From Helicobacter cetorum MIT 00-7128 (GTDB lineage Bacteria > Campylobacterota > Campylobacteria > Campylobacterales > Helicobacteraceae), in the NCBI RefSeq assembly GCF_000259255.1, contig NC_017737.1, forward strand, positions 310,001-374,000: 64,000 nt of DNA, in the 5' to 3' direction. The notes beneath the pieces are model-generated. The model was given only the letters and a program-made list of their open reading frames with translations. It had not been told where the DNA came from and made no database searches. Shown here in pieces: positions 8,634 through 18,056 of this stretch. Position 1 is the first letter of the stretch; each line of letters opens with the position of its first letter. A program made the translations under genes and the position numbers.

Positions 8634-11186
8634 TTAAAAGCCAACCACATAGTTTACATAAAAAGAATAAAGCCTTCTGTATTCTAAATCTGCACTATGA
8701 CTTTTTAAGTATTGTTGGTTGATAGTGGGGATTTTTACGCCAAATTCAATGCCTTGTTGCAAAAGCCTACCTCTTAAAAATTTTTTAGAACTAGCTTGGC
8801 TTATTAGGGAGGCGAAGTTGGTTCTAAAGCCTAAATTGAATAAAAATTGAAAATTAGTGGGATTGATTGCTTTAGAACCCCATTGAGATTTGATTTGATT
8901 ATCCAAAGAGCTTTCCCATGTGTTTCCAGCAATTTGAATGCCCCCAAAAATCCCTACATTAATCGCCTTACTCACAAAAGTTCTTCTAAAGAAATTATAA
9001 AGCAAGTCAGTCCCCACGCCATAAGTATAGATATTAGTCGCTACTTGATTGGAAGTTACTCCAATAGAAGCATGGTTATAATCAAAAAAGCCATAATACC
9101 TTATGCCAAAGAATCGTTGCTTGCCAAAGAATTGTTTGTATCCTATGGATACGCCAATACCATTAGCGATGCCTTGTTGCTTAGAAACTCCCGCATTATA
9201 TTGATAAAAAGCTCTAGTGTCTGTGTGCGATTGTATGCTGTTTTCCAAGTTCGCCATTTTTTGATTGATTTCTTTAATAAAGGATTGTAATTGACTCAAG
9301 TCGGTGCTATTTTTACTAGCTAGTAGTTGGGATAGATTTTGACTAAAGACTTGCACGCTAGAAGTTTGATTGCTAATGGTTTGCAAAATATTATTGATAA
9401 CGCTATTCATAGAAGTATTGTTTAATTGTGATTGTGCATTTTGCAATTCAGTAATGAGATTATCCAAACTACTTGTATAGTCTTTGAGATAGCCTGAGCT
9501 ATCAGAGTTTATCATCAGTTGCACGAGCCTTATCATGTTATTCATTTCAGTGGTAAGGGCTTGTGTGGTTATGCCACTATTTGGATTAGTGCTGGCTTGT
9601 TGTAAGTTGTTGATAAAAGCTTTAGTGTAATCGGTAAAATTAGTGTAATTAGTAACGCCTAGTTGTTTAAGGGTATTAGCTGTAATGGCTTGATTGATTG
9701 AATACATCAAGTTTTGATTATTCAAAATGCTTTCTAGCCCATTTGGGCTTGTGTAAGTGGTATTGATAGTGTTATAAGCGTTATTTAGAGTGTTGGTTAG
9801 AAGTTGACCTTGGTTTTTTAGCTGATAATAGATACTGCCTTTGTCTTGTGTGTCAAAAAGTTTTTGTAAAGTGGTGTTGCCATTAAAATCATAGTTAGGG
9901 TTTTGTTGTTGGAATTTTTCAAGAGCGTTAAGAGTTTCAGTAATGGCATCTTGTTCGTTGGCAGCGATTTTAGCCCCACTAGAAGAGTTGATGGCATTAG
10001 TGATTTGATTATCCAAGCTATTTGGGGTAAGGATATTTTGTTGTTGGCCATAACCACTAGCATTGTTAATGCCATTGAGATAGACCATAAGGTTGCTTAG
10101 GGTGTTAGCATTGAGAATGCCCCCCACTTGATTTTTCATGGTTTCTAAAATTTGAGCGTATGCGTTTTTGGCGCTGTTATTAGGCACATCGGCGAGATGT
10201 TTCAAATCATTAGCTAGAGTGTTTTGCAAGGTTTCTAGTTTCTTTTGTAAATCGCTAGAAAGGACATTTATAGCTAAAGTTTGATTACACCCTGTGCCTA
10301 GATTGTTGGTGCTATTAGCCGTAGCAAAATAGGGTGGATTATTAGAATAGGAACAACCCCCAGAGCTTGCTTGCTCGTTTATAAGGGCGTTGATACCCTG
10401 AAATTGCTCTTGAATGTTTTTAAGGCTATTGATAGCCTCTTGGCTGTGCGTTTCACTAGCGATATTATTTAATTCATTAAGATAGCTATCCATTAAAGGC
10501 TTTTCTAAAGCATTGTTTAATAAGTTAGCCTTATCTACAAAGACTTTTAAAGCGTTATAGTCTTTTTGCACTTGATTCATTGATGATTGAGGGTTGAGAT
10601 TATCAATATTTGGGAAGAGTGAGATGGAGTTTTTGACCATAGAGTTAAGATTGGCGCTACTTAGTTTCATAATATCTACTAAAGGGTTGTAAGTGTGGGC
10701 TTTATTCCAGCTACTTTGACCTATAGTGGCGATAAGCTGTGTAGCAAGATTTTGCAAATTCAAGCTACTATAATAGGCTTTTTGAGTGTTACTATCTGCC
10801 TCTAGGCGCTTTTGAATGGTCTTAATCACACCAGCTTGATTGTTAGAGCAATCAATTTGACCATTCGCACAAGAGGCGATTGCATTGGTATTACTTAAAG
10901 CATTGAAAAAAGCGTTTAAAATGCTGTTAGACAAAGAGTTTAGCACGCCATTATTGTTATTGGCAATATAATTAGCATCATTTTGCATTTCACTAATAAT
11001 TTTTTGAGTGATAACAGAGCTTTTGTTATTGACTTTTTGTTGAGCTTGACCGATTTGATAGCCAATAGATGCATAAAATCCATTGTCTTCAGCGACCAAC
11101 ATAGAGCTTAAAAGGGTGCTTAAAGCGAGTGATTGACTAAAAATTTTTATTTTATTGCGGTTTTGTTGATAAGTGTTTAAAATCAT
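8634..11186 (-). CDS. Hop-family outer membrane protein
   Basis: 850 residues. The signal peptide ends near L-V-A, and the mature protein opens with E-D-N-G-F-Y-A-S-I-G-Y-Q-I-G, the standard Hop N-terminal strand. The middle is a long helical Asn/Gln/Ser-rich domain with Cys pairs near residues 103/110 and 276/300, as in Hop adhesin loops. The last ~200 residues are barrel strands (G-Y-K-Q-F-F-G, Y-G-F-F-D-Y) ending in Y-S-F-Y-V-N-Y-V-V-G-F, with the terminal Phe needed for BAM recognition. Probably an adhesin or porin-like adhesin. I cannot assign a specific Hop name. Its start lies 9 bp after the stop of a paralogue, so they may be co-transcribed. Confidence 0.9.
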   Translation of the reverse strand: MILNTYQQNRNKIKIFSQSLALSTLLSSMLVAEDNGFYASIGYQIGQAQQKVNNKSSVITQKIISEMQNDANYIANNNNGVLNSLSNSILNAFFNALSNTNAIASCANGQIDCSNNQAGVIKTIQKRLEADSNTQKAYYSSLNLQNLATQLIATIGQSSWNKAHTYNPLVDIMKLSSANLNSMVKNSISLFPNIDNLNPQSSMNQVQKDYNALKVFVDKANLLNNALEKPLMDSYLNELNNIASETHSQEAINSLKNIQEQFQGINALINEQASSGGCSYSNNPPYFATANSTNNLGTGCNQTLAINVLSSDLQKKLETLQNTLANDLKHLADVPNNSAKNAYAQILETMKNQVGGILNANTLSNLMVYLNGINNASGYGQQQNILTPNSLDNQITNAINSSSGAKIAANEQDAITETLNALEKFQQQNPNYDFNGNTTLQKLFDTQDKGSIYYQLKNQGQLLTNTLNNAYNTINTTYTSPNGLESILNNQNLMYSINQAITANTLKQLGVTNYTNFTDYTKAFINNLQQASTNPNSGITTQALTTEMNNMIRLVQLMINSDSSGYLKDYTSSLDNLITELQNAQSQLNNTSMNSVINNILQTISNQTSSVQVFSQNLSQLLASKNSTDLSQLQSFIKEINQKMANLENSIQSHTDTRAFYQYNAGVSKQQGIANGIGVSIGYKQFFGKQRFFGIRYYGFFDYNHASIGVTSNQVATNIYTYGVGTDLLYNFFRRTFVSKAINVGIFGGIQIAGNTWESSLDNQIKSQWGSKAINPTNFQFLFNLGFRTNFASLISQASSKKFLRGRLLQQGIEFGVKIPTINQQYLKSHSADLEYRRLYSFYVNYVVGF

Positions 11187-11195
11187 AATTATTCC

Positions 11196-12851
11196 TTAAA
11201 ATCCTATTAAATAACTCAAATAAAAACTATATGAACGCATATAATCCACTTGCAAACCGCTATTTTTGACATAGGTTTGTGGGATAGTGGGGACTTTCAT
11301 GCCAATTTCAAAGCCTTGTTGCAAGGGCTTTTGAGAAGAATTGGTGTATTTTTTGGAAAAATAAGTTCTAAAGCCATAGTTAAACAAGAATTGAAAGCTA
11401 GAATGATTGATTTTAGAGCCACTTGGAAGAATTTGATTTAAAGAGCTTATCCAAGTCTGCCCTGCTAATTGAAAGCCTAAAAAGAGTCCTAAAGAAAAGG
11501 AGCTAGATTTGCCTTTGCGTTGGAAAACATTAAATAGGCTATCCATTCCAGCCCCATAAGTAACTAGATTGGTTTTCACACTTATATTGTTATTAAACCC
11601 AGCATAGCCATAGTCAAAAAAGCCATAATATCTCAAGCCAAACCACTTCTTTTGCCCAAAGAATTGCTTGTAACCTATTTTAGCTCCAAAGCCATTCATA
11701 TTAGACACGCTATTAGACTGCGAGGCAAAGCCCGGTAAAAGCGTGATAGCATTTAATGCGGAGTTTTGCGCATGGAGTTGTTTGAGTGTGTCAAGGACTT
11801 CTTGATTAGCTTTGTTAAGACCTATTTGTTGGGAGCTATTGATAATTAAATTATTTTTAGCGTAATCTTGTAGTTGTCCCATTTTATTGGCTAGGTTTTG
11901 CCCATTAACTAATAAGTTTTGGTATTGAGTCTCATTAGAATTTTTGTTTAAGGCGTTGGCTTTTGCTTCAAAAATATTCATACTATCTTCAATATTAGTG
12001 ATAGCTAAGCCATTGGTATTGGAGTATTCATATGAGCCACTACTAACATTGCTATTAGCTTGTTGGCATTTGCTATCGCATGGCACATACTGAAATCCGC
12101 TATCAATGCCAAAAGAAGTGATTTGAGCAATGCTATTAAAAAGCTCTTGAGTGCTAATAGTCTTGCCATTGATTTTTCCTACAAAGCCTTGATAGTTTCC
12201 ATTCATCGCTCCTGATGCGGATTGGTTATACATCAAAGTGGCAATAGCACTATTAACATCGTTTAAAACGATATTAGCGATTTGCTGGGCATCTAAGGTT
12301 TGGTTATTTAGAATGGTTGTAGGGGAAAAATTAGGGTCATTAGCATTTTTTTGAGACTCGCTAATTAGTGTGTTAAGTGCTGTGAGAGCATTATTGAGGT
12401 TAGTAGGGTTATAGGGAGCAAAAGTTGGCCCTGATTTTGATGCCCCATTAGTGCAAGGATTCTTATCGCTTGCCCCCGGACAAATAGCTTGCATAAGAGC
12501 TTTAGTGTTTTCGCCTATGATTTGCGCCATATAAGTTAGAGGGGTTACAGACTTATGGTTTTTAGTTACGCTTGAACTTATGGTTTTTCTTAATTCGCTT
12601 GCAATGTTAGCCCCAGGATTTTTGATATTTTGTTTGGCGTAGCTTGTTTCATACGAAATGCCAAAAAACCAACCATTTTCTTCAGCAATAAGTGTGTTAG
12701 CGCTTAAAAGCGAACCTAAAGTAAAAGCAAAGAAAGTTTTTGGAAGAGATGAATTAAGGCGTGTTAGTATTGTTGTATTGTTGTATTGTTGTATTGTTGT
12801 ATTGTTGTATTGTTGTATTGTTGTATTGTTGCGTGTGTGATTGCATACCAC
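11196..12851 (-). CDS. Hop-family outer membrane protein with N-terminal octanucleotide repeat
   Basis: 551 residues in the open frame, starting at GTG 12851 behind AAGGAG. The first ~36 residues are N-N-T-T-I-Q-Q-Y repeats encoded by the octamer array, then comes a signal peptide (F-F-A-F-T-L-G-S-L-L) and the Hop-like mature start A-E-E-N-G-W-F-F-G-I-S-Y. Cys pairs sit near residues 119/127 and 257/261. The C-terminal barrel (G-Y-K-Q-F-F-G ... Y-L-I-G-F) resembles that of the downstream neighbour. An ATG at 12846, 5 bases inside, is in another frame and stops soon after the array. Expression therefore depends on repeat number and on which start is used. Confidence 0.85.
   Translation of the reverse strand: MVCNHTRNNTTIQQYNNTTIQQYNNTTILTRLNSSLPKTFFAFTLGSLLSANTLIAEENGWFFGISYETSYAKQNIKNPGANIASELRKTISSSVTKNHKSVTPLTYMAQIIGENTKALMQAICPGASDKNPCTNGASKSGPTFAPYNPTNLNNALTALNTLISESQKNANDPNFSPTTILNNQTLDAQQIANIVLNDVNSAIATLMYNQSASGAMNGNYQGFVGKINGKTISTQELFNSIAQITSFGIDSGFQYVPCDSKCQQANSNVSSGSYEYSNTNGLAITNIEDSMNIFEAKANALNKNSNETQYQNLLVNGQNLANKMGQLQDYAKNNLIINSSQQIGLNKANQEVLDTLKQLHAQNSALNAITLLPGFASQSNSVSNMNGFGAKIGYKQFFGQKKWFGLRYYGFFDYGYAGFNNNISVKTNLVTYGAGMDSLFNVFQRKGKSSSFSLGLFLGFQLAGQTWISSLNQILPSGSKINHSSFQFLFNYGFRTYFSKKYTNSSQKPLQQGFEIGMKVPTIPQTYVKNSGLQVDYMRSYSFYLSYLIGF
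12768..12831 (-). repeat. Octanucleotide tandem repeat (TATTGTTG)8, phase switch
   Basis: Eight perfect copies, 64 bp, lie between the start codons and the signal-peptide codons of the Hop gene. On the coding strand the unit is CAACAATA. One unit gained or lost shifts the frame. Counting codons, the GTG 12851 start is in frame when n is 2 mod 3 (8 here), and the ATG 12846 start when n is a multiple of 3 (6 or 9). Confidence 0.95.
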
Positions 12852-13147
12852 TTAGTTCTCCTTGAAATTAAAATGTGTATAAAAAATAATTAATAAAAAT
12901 TAAATGCTCCGTATTCTATTGTAGAGATTTTAAAATTAGTCTTAATTTTATTAATTTTCTGTTTGTTTTTATTTCTATTTTTTAAGTATAAATAAGAAAA
13001 TAATCAAGGATTTGCGCATTTTATAGCGTTTCATCAAGTAGTTATCAAAAATAACTCCAAAATAGAAAGTTACCTTTTGTAATGATTTTTTAAAAAATAG
13101 ATTTTAAAGGGGTGTTCGTGTTTAGTATTTTGTAGATTTTGATATGA

Positions 13148-13807
13148 CTAAAATTTGTAGTTATACATCATATAAAACATGGCTGAGGTTTCAAAACGCT
13201 CTGATTTAGAAAGCATGCGAGCTGTAGGCAAAATCTTAAACCCCCATTCAATGCGATGTCTTAAAAAGAGTGTTAAAGAGATACCCCCATCTATAGTGAG
13301 TCCGCCCGCATAAGCCGCATGCTTAATGAGTTTAAAATTTTCATTATCAGCATAGACTACCACCCCTCCTCCTGCACCCCCAAACGCTCCTAAGTAATAT
13401 TTATAGCTACCTAAGGGAAATTCCATAATAATATCCATGCCTACTGAAAGCATGGTAAAAAAGGAGTTGGTGGGGTCGCTATGGCTTTGATAGTTGACTT
13501 TTCCTGTGCCTAAGTCCCATGCAAAAAATCCTCTAACCCCAACATATCTTTTGAAAAAGCTTTGCACGCCGGTTTTTAGATTGAGTGTTGCGATAAAGTT
13601 TTTGACTTCTTTACCTTGATAATCTTTAATGGCATCTAAAACCCCAAAGCCTGTGCCAAAATACCAACCACTTTTTTTGCGTGTTAGGCGTTGGCGATTG
13701 ATAATGCTTTTATACAAAGCCTCATGGGCTTTTTTATTTCTGTTTGTAACCTTTTTAATTGGTTGTGGCTCTGTAGAACCATAGGCTTGTGGAGCAATAA
13801 GACTCAA
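13148..13807 (-). CDS. Small outer membrane beta-barrel protein (Hor/Hof-like)
   Basis: 219 residues from a TTG at 13807, but that start cuts off most of a signal peptide. In frame upstream, codons back to 13858 encode K-Q-F-G-S-F-L-C-L-F-I-L-L-S-L-I-A-P-Q-A, a good signal sequence. The only candidate starts there are ATT at 13858 or 13861 behind AAAGG. The body has alternating strands (S-G-W-Y-F-G-T-G-F-G, Y-V-G-V-R-G-F-F-A-W-D) and ends in M-M-Y-N-Y-K-F, as expected of a BAM substrate. It lies upstream of the mla operon, divergently. A horJ relationship is possible but not shown. Confidence 0.8.
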   Translation of the reverse strand: MSLIAPQAYGSTEPQPIKKVTNRNKKAHEALYKSIINRQRLTRKKSGWYFGTGFGVLDAIKDYQGKEVKNFIATLNLKTGVQSFFKRYVGVRGFFAWDLGTGKVNYQSHSDPTNSFFTMLSVGMDIIMEFPLGSYKYYLGAFGGAGGGVVVYADNENFKLIKHAAYAGGLTIDGGISLTLFLRHRIEWGFKILPTARMLSKSERFETSAMFYMMYNYKF

Positions 13808-13913
13808 TAGGATAAAAAGGCATAAAAAAGAACCGAATTGTTTAGATATTTTAGAAATAATTGCGCCTTTAACTTAATAAAATATTATTTGGTTAGTTTA
13901 TACTATTTTGTGT

Positions 13914-13919
13914 TAAAAT
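13914..13919 (+). promoter_or_regulatory. Possible -10 box of the mla operon
   Basis: TAAAAT after a TGTGT stretch lies about 65 bp before the mlaE start, in the divergent gap with the outer membrane protein gene. A weak call, based on position and similarity to TATAAT only. Confidence 0.3.
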
Positions 13920-13984
13920 AGCTTTATGAGCGCAAGTTAAGCGGTGTTTACTAAACAAATTTTTATTTGAATAGAGAGCATTTT

Positions 13985-15121
13985 ATGGGAATAGAAAAAC
14001 AAAGCTTTTTAGAAATTACCAGCGAGGGTGCTAATTCGGTATTAGTTTTGAGGGGAGATTGGAATTTTAGAACGAGCGCCAAGCTTTTAGGAGAGCTTAA
14101 AACAGCCTTATTGAAACATAAGGGGCGCTTAAAAATTGACCTTTCTTTATGTAAGAATATAGATTTTGTGTTTGGCATGTTCTTATTTGATTTGATTAAA
14201 ACACACCGCCTAGATATAGAATTATGCAATGTATGTGAGACCAATGCTTGTGCGCTTAAGGTAGTGCAAGATTGGGTGTTGCAAGATGAAGAAGTCTTAC
14301 AATCTAAAAAAACAAGCGCTAGGCGTGAATTGTTGCTTGCAAAAATGGGTAGGGGAGTTGTAGAGTTTTGCAACACCTTTTTAAATGCCCTAAACTTCTG
14401 TGGCATGATTTTGTTTTATTTTGCTAAGGGTGTTGTAAATCCTAAGCGCTTTTGCTTTACGCCATTAGTCTATCATATCAATGAATCCGGTTTCAAAGTC
14501 TTGCCTGTAAGCATTCTAACCGTGTTTATCGTTGGGTTTGCTATCGCTTTGCAAGGGGCATTAGAGTTGCAAGAAATGGGCGTGCCTTTGACGGCAGTTG
14601 AAATGACGGCTAAACTTGCCTTAAGAGAAATTGGCCCTTTTATCTTAACTCTTGTTATTGCAGGGCGCAGTGCGAGTAGCTTTACCGCTCAAATTGGGGT
14701 AATGAAAATCACTGAAGAGCTAGACGCTATGAAAACTATGGGCTTTAGCCCTTTTGAATTTTTGGTTTTGCCTAGAGTTTTAGCTTTAGTGATTGTCTTG
14801 CCTTTAATGGTTTTTATTGCTGATGCATTCGCACTTCTTGGAGGCATGTTTGCCATTAAGTATCAATTAGGATTGACTTTTTCACATTATGTAGACCGCT
14901 TGCATGATACGGTGAGTTGGAGTCATTTTTGGGTAGGCATTGTCAAAGCGCCTTTTTGGGGGTTTGCAATTGCAATGGTGGGGTGTATGCGTGGTTTTGA
15001 GGTTAAGGGAGATACTGAGAGCATTGGGCGCTTAACTACCATTAGTGTTGTGAATGCTTTGTTTTGGATAATCTTTTTAAACGCAGTATTTTCTATTATC
15101 TTTTCTAAATTGGATATTTAA
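13985..15121 (+). CDS. mlaE: Phospholipid ABC transporter permease MlaE with fused STAS-like domain
   Basis: 378 residues from ATG 13985; an in-frame TTG at 13967 is less likely. The first ~110 residues resemble a STAS/MlaB module (L-R-G-D-W-N-F, then K-I-D-L-S-L-C-K). The rest is a MlaE permease: several membrane segments, E-I-G-P-F-I-L-T-L near 215, the G-R-S-A-S-S-F-T-A-Q-I-G signature, and T-E-E-L-D-A-M-K. With MlaF and MlaD it forms the inner-membrane complex that moves phospholipids between inner and outer membrane. The gene ends 1 bp before mlaF. Confidence 0.9.
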   Translation: MGIEKQSFLEITSEGANSVLVLRGDWNFRTSAKLLGELKTALLKHKGRLKIDLSLCKNIDFVFGMFLFDLIKTHRLDIELCNVCETNACALKVVQDWVLQDEEVLQSKKTSARRELLLAKMGRGVVEFCNTFLNALNFCGMILFYFAKGVVNPKRFCFTPLVYHINESGFKVLPVSILTVFIVGFAIALQGALELQEMGVPLTAVEMTAKLALREIGPFILTLVIAGRSASSFTAQIGVMKITEELDAMKTMGFSPFEFLVLPRVLALVIVLPLMVFIADAFALLGGMFAIKYQLGLTFSHYVDRLHDTVSWSHFWVGIVKAPFWGFAIAMVGCMRGFEVKGDTESIGRLTTISVVNALFWIIFLNAVFSIIFSKLDI

Positions 15122-15122
15122 G

Positions 15123-15908
15123 ATGGATAAAACAAATAATGAAATCTTAATTGAGGTTAAAGATATCCATAATGCCTTTGGTAGCACCATTATTCATAGA
15201 GGTGTGAGTTTTAGTGTTCATAAGGGCGAAGTTATGGCGATTTTAGGAGGTTCAGGAAGTGGCAAAAGCACGCTTTTAAGAAGTATGATTTTGCTTAATC
15301 GCCCTGTAAAGGGGGAGGTGCTACTTTTTGGAGAAAATATTTGGAAACTTAAAGATGAAGAACAGCTTAAGATTTTTAATCGTTGTGGCATTTGCTTTCA
15401 GTTTGGCGCACTCTATAGCTCTTTAACAGTGTTAGAAAATGTTGGCATTATGTTAGAAAAATATAGCCCTTATTCTAAAAAAATCATTGAAGAGATTTCT
15501 AAAATGTGGATTGAAAAAGTGGGCTTACCCCCTAGGGCTTATCATCTCTATCCTTATGAGTTAAGTGGGGGCATGAAAAAGCGTGTGGGTCTAGCTAGAG
15601 CTATGGCAACCAATCCTGAGATTTTATTTTTAGATGAGCCAACAAGCGGGTTAGACCCCTATAGTGCGGGGAAATTTGATGAATTAATTATGACTCTTAG
15701 AGAGAGTTTGCAACTTACAGTGGTAATGATTACGCACGATTTAGATACCGTGCATGATTGTGTAGATAGATTTATTATGCTTAAAGATGGGCTTTTAGAA
15801 TTTAATGGCAATTTAGAAGAATTTGTTCAAAAAGCTCAGTCTCAGGGCTTAGATGAGGGGAATTTATTCAATTCAACACGAGGAGAGAAATTTTGGAAAG
15901 GCATGTAA
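15123..15908 (+). CDS. mlaF: Phospholipid ABC transporter ATPase MlaF
   Basis: 261 residues with all ABC motifs: Walker A G-G-S-G-S-G-K-S-T near 40, the Q-loop glutamine in C-F-Q-F-G, the signature L-S-G-G-M-K-K-R-V, Walker B I-L-F-L-D-E-P-T-S-G-L-D-P, and the switch histidine in M-I-T-H-D. L-S-G-G-M rather than L-S-G-G-Q is typical of MlaF. It energises the MlaE permease. Its 3' end overlaps mlaD by 16 bases. Confidence 0.93.
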   Translation: MDKTNNEILIEVKDIHNAFGSTIIHRGVSFSVHKGEVMAILGGSGSGKSTLLRSMILLNRPVKGEVLLFGENIWKLKDEEQLKIFNRCGICFQFGALYSSLTVLENVGIMLEKYSPYSKKIIEEISKMWIEKVGLPPRAYHLYPYELSGGMKKRVGLARAMATNPEILFLDEPTSGLDPYSAGKFDELIMTLRESLQLTVVMITHDLDTVHDCVDRFIMLKDGLLEFNGNLEEFVQKAQSQGLDEGNLFNSTRGEKFWKGM

Positions 15909-16687
15909 ATTACACCTTAATTGGTGGTCTTTTCTTTTTGTGCTTAGTTTGCATGGTGGGTTTCATTCTATGGCTCGGTCATGTGGGATTAGAAGATGGA
16001 AAATATCAAAAATATATTGTTTATACGGATAAAGAACTAGGGGGGATTTCTACCAACTCGCCCATTAGCTATAAGGGCATTCAAGTGGGTAATGTGATTA
16101 AAGTAGGCTTTGCAAAAAATCGTGTGGGGGTAGTGCGTTTAGAATTGATGATTGATTCAAACATTAAGGTTCGCAAAGATTCCATGGTAATGGTTTCTTC
16201 TCAAGGACTTATGGGATTAAAGTATTTAGCCCTAGAGCAAAGCAAGAATGAGGCATTTTACAATAATAATGATAAAGAAGAGCGGGTTTTGATTTTCAAA
16301 GAGGGGCTTATGGGGCGTTTGGCTGGCGATGCTAATCAAGTGGTTAATGAAGTGATGAAAATTGTTAAAAATGTAGATAAAATGCTTAATGAAGAAAATG
16401 TGCAAAAAGTCAAGCATATCCTAACTTCTGTAGATGATATTGCAAGCAATATTGATAGCATGAAAAGCACGATTGATTCTATTGCAAAAAATGCCAATGA
16501 TTTGGTTTATAATGTGGATTTGCGTGTTAAGCAAGGGCAATATGATTTCAAAACTATGCTAACCCCATTGATAATCCAAGCAGAGTTGAGCTTGAGAAAT
16601 ATTGATAATTTTGTGCAAAAAGGCTCAATGCTTATGGATAAGTTTGATGCTGACCCTTATAAAACTATTTTTGGAGAAAGGAAGTAA
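15893..16687 (+). CDS. mlaD: MlaD-type lipid-binding MCE protein
   Basis: 264 residues from TTG 15893, chosen because AGGAG lies at good spacing and no ATG precedes the membrane anchor. One N-terminal transmembrane helix (residues 8-28) is followed by one MCE domain (S-P-I-S-Y-K-G-I-Q-V-G-N-V near 56). A long helical tail follows, including V-D-K-M-L-N and D-D-I-A-S-N-I-D-S heptad-like stretches. MCE rings bind and carry phospholipid in the periplasm. The operon is mlaE-mlaF-mlaD-lipoprotein. Confidence 0.9.
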   Translation: MERHVNYTLIGGLFFLCLVCMVGFILWLGHVGLEDGKYQKYIVYTDKELGGISTNSPISYKGIQVGNVIKVGFAKNRVGVVRLELMIDSNIKVRKDSMVMVSSQGLMGLKYLALEQSKNEAFYNNNDKEERVLIFKEGLMGRLAGDANQVVNEVMKIVKNVDKMLNEENVQKVKHILTSVDDIASNIDSMKSTIDSIAKNANDLVYNVDLRVKQGQYDFKTMLTPLIIQAELSLRNIDNFVQKGSMLMDKFDADPYKTIFGERK

Positions 16688-16689
16688 TT

Positions 16690-17382
16690 ATGAGAGCTAC
16701 TTATTTGAAGTTATTTTCACTCTCATTAGTGTTGGCGCTAATACTTGGTGGTTGCTTGAATTTAAATCTTAGGCAAGTGTTGCCAGAAATTAAAAACTAT
16801 GATTTGAATGCAAGTTCTTTTGCCAAAGATAGTTGTGCTAAGCAAGTAGCTGAAGTGGGGCTTGTGAGTATTTTAAGCGCAGATTTGTTTAACACTAAAG
16901 AAATTGTTTTTAAAGCAAAAGATGGGCAAATTACTTATGGAAAACACCAAAAGTGGGTAGATTTGCCCCGCAACATGCTAAAAACCATGTTTATGCAAGA
17001 GGCGCAAAAAGCGTGTCTAAGTGTGGCATTGCCCCCCTATGGTATGAAAGTGCCACCCTATTCAGTGCGCTTTACGATTCTTTCTTTTTCTATCTTAGAA
17101 GAGGATAATGCTAAATATAAGGCGGAGTTTGCACTTGGATATGATATTAGCGTGAAAGGCTATTCGCATTCTGGAGTTATTATCAAACATGAGGGCATTT
17201 CTAATTTGGAGAATAAGACAATAAATGTAAGCAAAGACAGCAAAGATAAGGAAAATAAGCAAGATTTTCAAGAGAGTGCGATACAATCGCTCCAACATGT
17301 GAGCGAACAAGCAGTGCAAGAGGCTATCAATTTGCTTAAAAAAGCAATTCAAGAGCAAGGCGCTAAAGAGGGTAAAAACTAA
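16690..17382 (+). CDS. ABC-transport auxiliary lipoprotein of the Mla-like system
   Basis: 230 residues. A signal peptide ends in the lipobox L-I-L-G-G-C (Cys22), so it is a lipoprotein. The region up to about residue 150 (Y-D-L-N-A near the start, then R-F-T-I-L-S-F-S-I) fits the ABC_trans_aux / PqiC-type family that works beside MCE proteins. The tail is lysine- and glutamine-rich and helical. It starts 2 bp after mlaD. I infer that it links the MlaD complex to the outer membrane; the family assignment is by pattern, not search. Confidence 0.75.
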   Translation: MRATYLKLFSLSLVLALILGGCLNLNLRQVLPEIKNYDLNASSFAKDSCAKQVAEVGLVSILSADLFNTKEIVFKAKDGQITYGKHQKWVDLPRNMLKTMFMQEAQKACLSVALPPYGMKVPPYSVRFTILSFSILEEDNAKYKAEFALGYDISVKGYSHSGVIIKHEGISNLENKTINVSKDSKDKENKQDFQESAIQSLQHVSEQAVQEAINLLKKAIQEQGAKEGKN

Positions 17383-17450
17383 TTTAAATTAAGGAGGGGG
17401 TCTCATGCTTTGTGGCAAGAAGTATGGAATTTTAATCAAGGAATAATGAA

Positions 17451-18050
17451 TTGAATGTGCGTTTAATGGGAATGAGCGTGATGTTGGCTTGCACGCTTTC
17501 AGGGTGTTTTCTCTTTAAGATTTTTGACCACAAAAAACTATCAAATAGTAATTGGAGAATCCAAAAAGTAGAAATGAATCATAAAACCTATAATATTGAC
17601 ACTATGCTTGCAGATAGTGCCTTTAGGGAAAATCAAGAAGATGAAGGTCTTTCTACTGATAACACTGCTTTGCCCGAAGAAAAAGCTAAAACGATAGAAA
17701 TGGAGCAAAAAGAGAAAAAAAAGCATTGGTATGAACGCTGGTATGCTCTTTTAAGAAAAAAGCCACGCCCTAAAAATTCTATGGGGGAATTTGTCTTTGA
17801 CCAAAATGAAGAGCGCATTTATGGGAGAGGGTATTGCAACCGCTATTTTGCAAGCTATATGTGGTGGGATAATAACCACATCAAAGTAGAGGATAGTGGG
17901 ATTTCAAGAAAAGTCTGCAGAGACGAACACTTAATGGCATTTGAATTGGATTTTATGGAAAATTTCAAAGGCATGTTTGTTTTGACAAGGGGTAAAAACA
18001 CGCTTATTTTAGACAATCAAAAAATGAAAATTTATTTGGTAACACCATAG
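17451..18050 (+). CDS. META/HslJ-like lipoprotein
   Basis: 199 residues from TTG 17451, placed 8 bases after AAGGA. The lipobox is L-S-G-C at residues 16-19. The N-terminal N-W-R-I-Q-K-V-E and the later C-N-R-Y-F-A-S-Y-M-W fit a META-type fold, with a charged insert between (residues 60-110, glutamate- and lysine-rich). The end G-K-N-T-L-I-L is also META-like. I recall a related gene after the mla genes in H. pylori, linked to motility, but that is not evidence here. It lies 68 bp after the previous lipoprotein gene and may belong to the same operon. Confidence 0.7.
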   Translation: MNVRLMGMSVMLACTLSGCFLFKIFDHKKLSNSNWRIQKVEMNHKTYNIDTMLADSAFRENQEDEGLSTDNTALPEEKAKTIEMEQKEKKKHWYERWYALLRKKPRPKNSMGEFVFDQNEERIYGRGYCNRYFASYMWWDNNHIKVEDSGISRKVCRDEHLMAFELDFMENFKGMFVLTRGKNTLILDNQKMKIYLVTP

Positions 18051-18056
18051 TTTTTA

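Noticed and set aside
9903-10100. Plus-strand frame within the Hop gene
   Set aside because: Shadow of the minus-strand Hop coding frame with no start signals.
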